Part shown: positions 61,650 to 64,000 of the stretch, piece after piece
Layout: every line of letters starts with the position of its first letter
Position numbering within the stretch: the first letter of the stretch is position 1
Assembly (NCBI GenBank): GCA_001443455.1
Contig: LDXO01000004.1
Span: forward strand, 73,477 to 137,476
DNA length: 64,000 bases
DNA from: Deltaproteobacteria bacterium CSP1-8
Lineage (GTDB): Bacteria; Desulfobacterota; Deferrimicrobia; Deferrimicrobiales; Deferrimicrobiaceae
Reading direction: 5' to 3'
Translations under genes and position numbers: made by a program
Notes under the pieces: model-generated
Told to the model about the DNA's origin: nothing
Databases searched by the model: none
What the model saw: only the letters and a program-made list of their open reading frames with translations

Positions 61650-62366
61650 TTGCCCGACATCGTATCCTTTCTGCACCGGCTCTCCGTCGAAGCGCTCCCC
61701 CTGGTGCTGGCCATCACCTTCCACGAGGCGGCGCACGGGTACGTGGCGCTCAAGAAAGGGGATCCGACCGCGAAGATGCTCGGCCGGGTGACGCTGAACC
61801 CCCTCGCGCACATCGATCCCATAGGGACGATCCTTTTGCCGGCCTTTCTCATCCTGACCGGGTCCCCGTTTCTGTTCGGATGGGCCAAGCCGGTCCCCGT
61901 GAACTTCAGGCTCCTCCGGGACCAGAAGCGCGACCCGATCTACGTCGCCTCCGCCGGGGTGGCGACGAACCTGGCGCTTGCCGCCGCGTCGGGGGTCCTC
62001 ATCCGGATCATCGGATTCATCGACCCGGCCGCCATACAACAGGCATTCTTCCAGGGCCTTTCGGCCCAGCCGGACGACTCTTTCCAGATGGTCCTGATCC
62101 CCGTGGCCCTCATGTGCATGGCGTCGATCAAGTGGAACGTCCTGTTGGCGATCTTCAACCTGATCCCCGTCCCCCCCCTGGACGGCGGGAGGATCGCCGT
62201 GGGGCTCCTTCCGTACGGCCCCTCCCAGGCGCTCGCCTCGGTGGAGCGGTACGGGATGCTGATCATCATCGCGCTGTTCATGTTCGACCCGTTTGGTATA
62301 ATCCGGGGCATCATCTATCCCGTGATGAACCTGCTCTTCTCCATCTTTCTGGGTGGATTACCGTAA
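61650..62366 (+). CDS. Site-2 protease (M50) family membrane metalloprotease
   Basis: An intramembrane zinc protease of about 238 residues. The HExxH motif is FHEAAHGYVAL and the third ligand region is NLIPVPPLDGGRIA; four or more hydrophobic segments are visible. A TTG start at 61650 (LPDIVSFLHRLS) is favoured over a TTG at 61596, which would add a charged stretch, but the start is uncertain. It is the short PDZ-less type often next to trpS and scpA, as here. Substrate unknown. Confidence 0.88.
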   Translation: MPDIVSFLHRLSVEALPLVLAITFHEAAHGYVALKKGDPTAKMLGRVTLNPLAHIDPIGTILLPAFLILTGSPFLFGWAKPVPVNFRLLRDQKRDPIYVASAGVATNLALAAASGVLIRIIGFIDPAAIQQAFFQGLSAQPDDSFQMVLIPVALMCMASIKWNVLLAIFNLIPVPPLDGGRIAVGLLPYGPSQALASVERYGMLIIIALFMFDPFGIIRGIIYPVMNLLFSIFLGGLP

Positions 62367-62379
62367 AGGGGGAGCCTTC

Positions 62380-63360
62380 GTGCGCAAGCGGACGTTGAGC
62401 GGCATGCGGCCGAGCGGCAAACTGCACCTCGGGCACTATCTGGGCGCTCTCATGAACTGGAGGGATCTCCAGGAGGGGAACGACTGCTTCTATTTCGTGG
62501 CCGACTGGCACGCGCTTACCACCGAGTACGAGCGGACGGAGGTGATCGGCGAGACGATCGACGACATGGTCATCGACTGGATGGCGTCGGGGATCGACCC
62601 GAACAAGTCGACGATCTTCATCCAGAGCCACGTGCCCGAGCACGCCGAGCTGCACCTGCTTCTGTCCATGATCACCCCGCTGCCGTGGCTGGAGCGCAAT
62701 CCCACCTACAAGGAGCAGCTGCGCGAACAGACGTCGCGGGACCTGCACACCTACGGATTCCTGGGGTACCCCGTCCTCCAGGCGGCGGACATCCTCATGT
62801 ACGACGCTTCGTTCGTGCCGGTGGGGATCGACCAGGTCCCGCACCTGGAGCTGACGCGCGAGATCGCGAGGCGTTTCAACTTCCTCTACAGGGAGGTCTT
62901 CACCATCCCCGAGGCGTACCTGACCGAAACGCCCAAGATCATGGGGACCGACAACCGGAAGATGAGCAAGACGTACGGCAACGCGATCCTTCTGTCCGAC
63001 ACCGCGGAAGAAGTCTGGACGAAAGTCAAGCCGATGGTGACCGACCCGGCGCGCGTGCGGCGGGCCGACCCCGGCAACCCGGAAATCTGCAACGTCTTCT
63101 CGTACCACAGGATCTTCTCCGACCCGGAGACGATCGAGAAGGTCAACGTCGGGTGCCGCACCGCGGGGATCGGCTGCATCGAGTGCAAGCGGTGGATGTA
63201 CGACCGCATGGAGAAGGTTCTGGCCCCCATCCGCGAGCGCAGGAAAGAGATCGTCGAAAGCGGCGTCTCCGTCCGGGGACTCCTCGGGGAAGGAACGCGG
63301 CGGGCGCGGGAGGTGGCGGTAAGGAAGATGAACGAGGTGCGCGACGCTGTCCGGATCTGA
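62380..63360 (+). CDS. trpS: Tryptophanyl-tRNA synthetase
   Basis: A class I synthetase charging tRNA-Trp. The GTG at 62380 is preferred (GGGGGAG five bases upstream), giving 326 residues; an ATG at 62353 lies inside the protease gene. The HIGH-type motif is KLHLGHYLGAL and the KMSKS motif is NRKMSKTYGNAI. The tryptophan/ATP region YPVLQAADILMYD is also present. It overlaps or abuts the start of scpA. Confidence 0.95.
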   Translation: MRKRTLSGMRPSGKLHLGHYLGALMNWRDLQEGNDCFYFVADWHALTTEYERTEVIGETIDDMVIDWMASGIDPNKSTIFIQSHVPEHAELHLLLSMITPLPWLERNPTYKEQLREQTSRDLHTYGFLGYPVLQAADILMYDASFVPVGIDQVPHLELTREIARRFNFLYREVFTIPEAYLTETPKIMGTDNRKMSKTYGNAILLSDTAEEVWTKVKPMVTDPARVRRADPGNPEICNVFSYHRIFSDPETIEKVNVGCRTAGIGCIECKRWMYDRMEKVLAPIRERRKEIVESGVSVRGLLGEGTRRAREVAVRKMNEVRDAVRI

Positions 63361-63376
63361 CCGAAACGACGAAAAC

Positions 63377-64000
63377 GTGTACCTCGACGCCGGCGCGGCG
63401 GGGGGCGAACCCTCGTCCGCGGACGGCCAGACTCCCGGGGTCCAGGTCAAGCTTGCGGTCTTCGAGGGGCCGCTCGATCTGTTGCTCCACCTCGTCCGGG
63501 AGAACCGGCTGGACGTCTACGACATCCCCATCGCGAAGATCACCGAGCAATACCTGGCCACTCTCGACGTGATGAAGGCGCTGAACCTGGATATCGCGGG
63601 CGAGTTCCTGGTGATGGCGGCGACGCTTTTGTACATCAAGTCGCGCTCGCTCCTGCCACGGCACGACGACGACCTGGAGCCGGAAGAGGACCCGGAAGTG
63701 ATGCGGGCCGAGCTCTCCCGCCGGCTGGTCGAATACGAGAAGATGAAGGAGGCGGCAGCGCGCCTCTCCGAGCGGCCGCTTCTGGGCCGGGACGTCTTCA
63801 TCCGGGATTTTCTGGCCGAGGAGATCCCGGAAGGGGAGTTGGCGATCACCGAGCTTTCCCTTGCCGACCTCATTTCCGCCTTCAAGGACGTCCTGGAGAA
63901 CATGCCGGACAAGGGCGCCCACGAGATCTTCGTCGACCGTCTCTCCATGGCGGACGCCATCGCGCACCTGCTCGACCGGTTGAAAGAAGACGGGTCGATC
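63377..64000 (+). CDS. scpA: Segregation and condensation protein A (partial, 3' end outside window)
   Basis: Kleisin subunit of the SMC-ScpA-ScpB condensin. The visible 208 residues start at GTG 63377, the only usable start after an in-frame TGA at 63329. The N-terminal ScpA signature VFEGPLDLLLHLVRENRLDVY is followed by IPIAKITEQYL and FLVMAATLLYIKSRSLLP. A 20-residue Ala/Gly/Ser-rich leader precedes the core. scpB is expected downstream. It is cut by the window edge. Confidence 0.93.
   Translation, partial: MYLDAGAAGGEPSSADGQTPGVQVKLAVFEGPLDLLLHLVRENRLDVYDIPIAKITEQYLATLDVMKALNLDIAGEFLVMAATLLYIKSRSLLPRHDDDLEPEEDPEVMRAELSRRLVEYEKMKEAAARLSERPLLGRDVFIRDFLAEEIPEGELAITELSLADLISAFKDVLENMPDKGAHEIFVDRLSMADAIAHLLDRLKEDGSI

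Overview
The window is high-GC bacterial chromosomal DNA, almost entirely housekeeping genes packed into overlapping operons. Gene order (pheA-aroF-tyrA-aroA-cmk-ispH-rpsA-sppA-ihfB; nusA-ylxR-infB-DUF503-rbfA-nrnA-truB-rpsO-pnp), a GlnD uridylyltransferase, an IHF subunit and a DHH-CBS-nucleotidyltransferase fusion point to a Desulfuromonadia/Geobacter-like deltaproteobacterial (Desulfobacterota) lineage. This is inferred from gene content and order only; no rRNA is present.

Layout. 1-9.4 kb: translation and RNA cluster on the + strand (rimP end, nusA, ylxR, infB, DUF503, rbfA, nrnA, truB, then rpsO-pnp behind its own promoter). 9.4-15.3 kb: M16 protease, dut, purB, purF, pyrE and an orphan lipoprotein. 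15.3-15.6 kb: a non-coding terminal-inverted-repeat element between two convergent genes. 15.6-18.7 kb: nadB (-), a lytic transglycosylase, pgsA and tRNA-Gly with promoter and terminator. 18.7-19.3 kb: a gene-free mosaic of intergenic repeats. 19.3-25.5 kb: a minus-strand operon with a branched-chain-amino-acid-type ABC importer (livKHMGF) and a two-subunit CoA-transferase whose A subunit has an in-frame TGA.

25.5-32.2 kb is the accessory region. It lies between a degraded 3' half of a tRNA-Leu and an intact tRNA-Leu(UAA) in the orientation expected of attachment sites. It holds two visibly AT-richer genes (Tat-exported acetamidase/formamidase, CpXC protein), a broken malic enzyme and a CsgG-like secreted protein, plus host-like osmC and serA. 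tRNA-Leu and tRNA-Cys follow.

32.4-64 kb returns to core functions: sugar-nucleotide epimerase, bifunctional FBP aldolase/phosphatase and pgi; mutL-miaA; an exported dienelactone hydrolase; accA and the aromatic amino-acid operon, interrupted between tyrA and aroA by a second copy of the inverted-repeat element; cmk, ispH, rpsA, sppA, ihfB, HIT; mutS, amiC, glnD, a phosphoesterase, xerD, the DHH-CBS-nucleotidyltransferase fusion, a site-2 protease, trpS and the start of scpA.

Most notable: (1) a family of TA-flanked inverted-repeat elements whose insertion sites reconstruct to TA dinucleotides inside stop codons, so the flanking genes keep their ends; (2) a CoA-transferase subunit with a single in-frame UGA followed at once by a hairpin, either nonsense mutation or selenocysteine; (3) a candidate island bounded by tRNA-Leu sequences; (4) shuffled intergenic repeat modules with GGGGACATTCC / GGAGTGTCCCC boxes.
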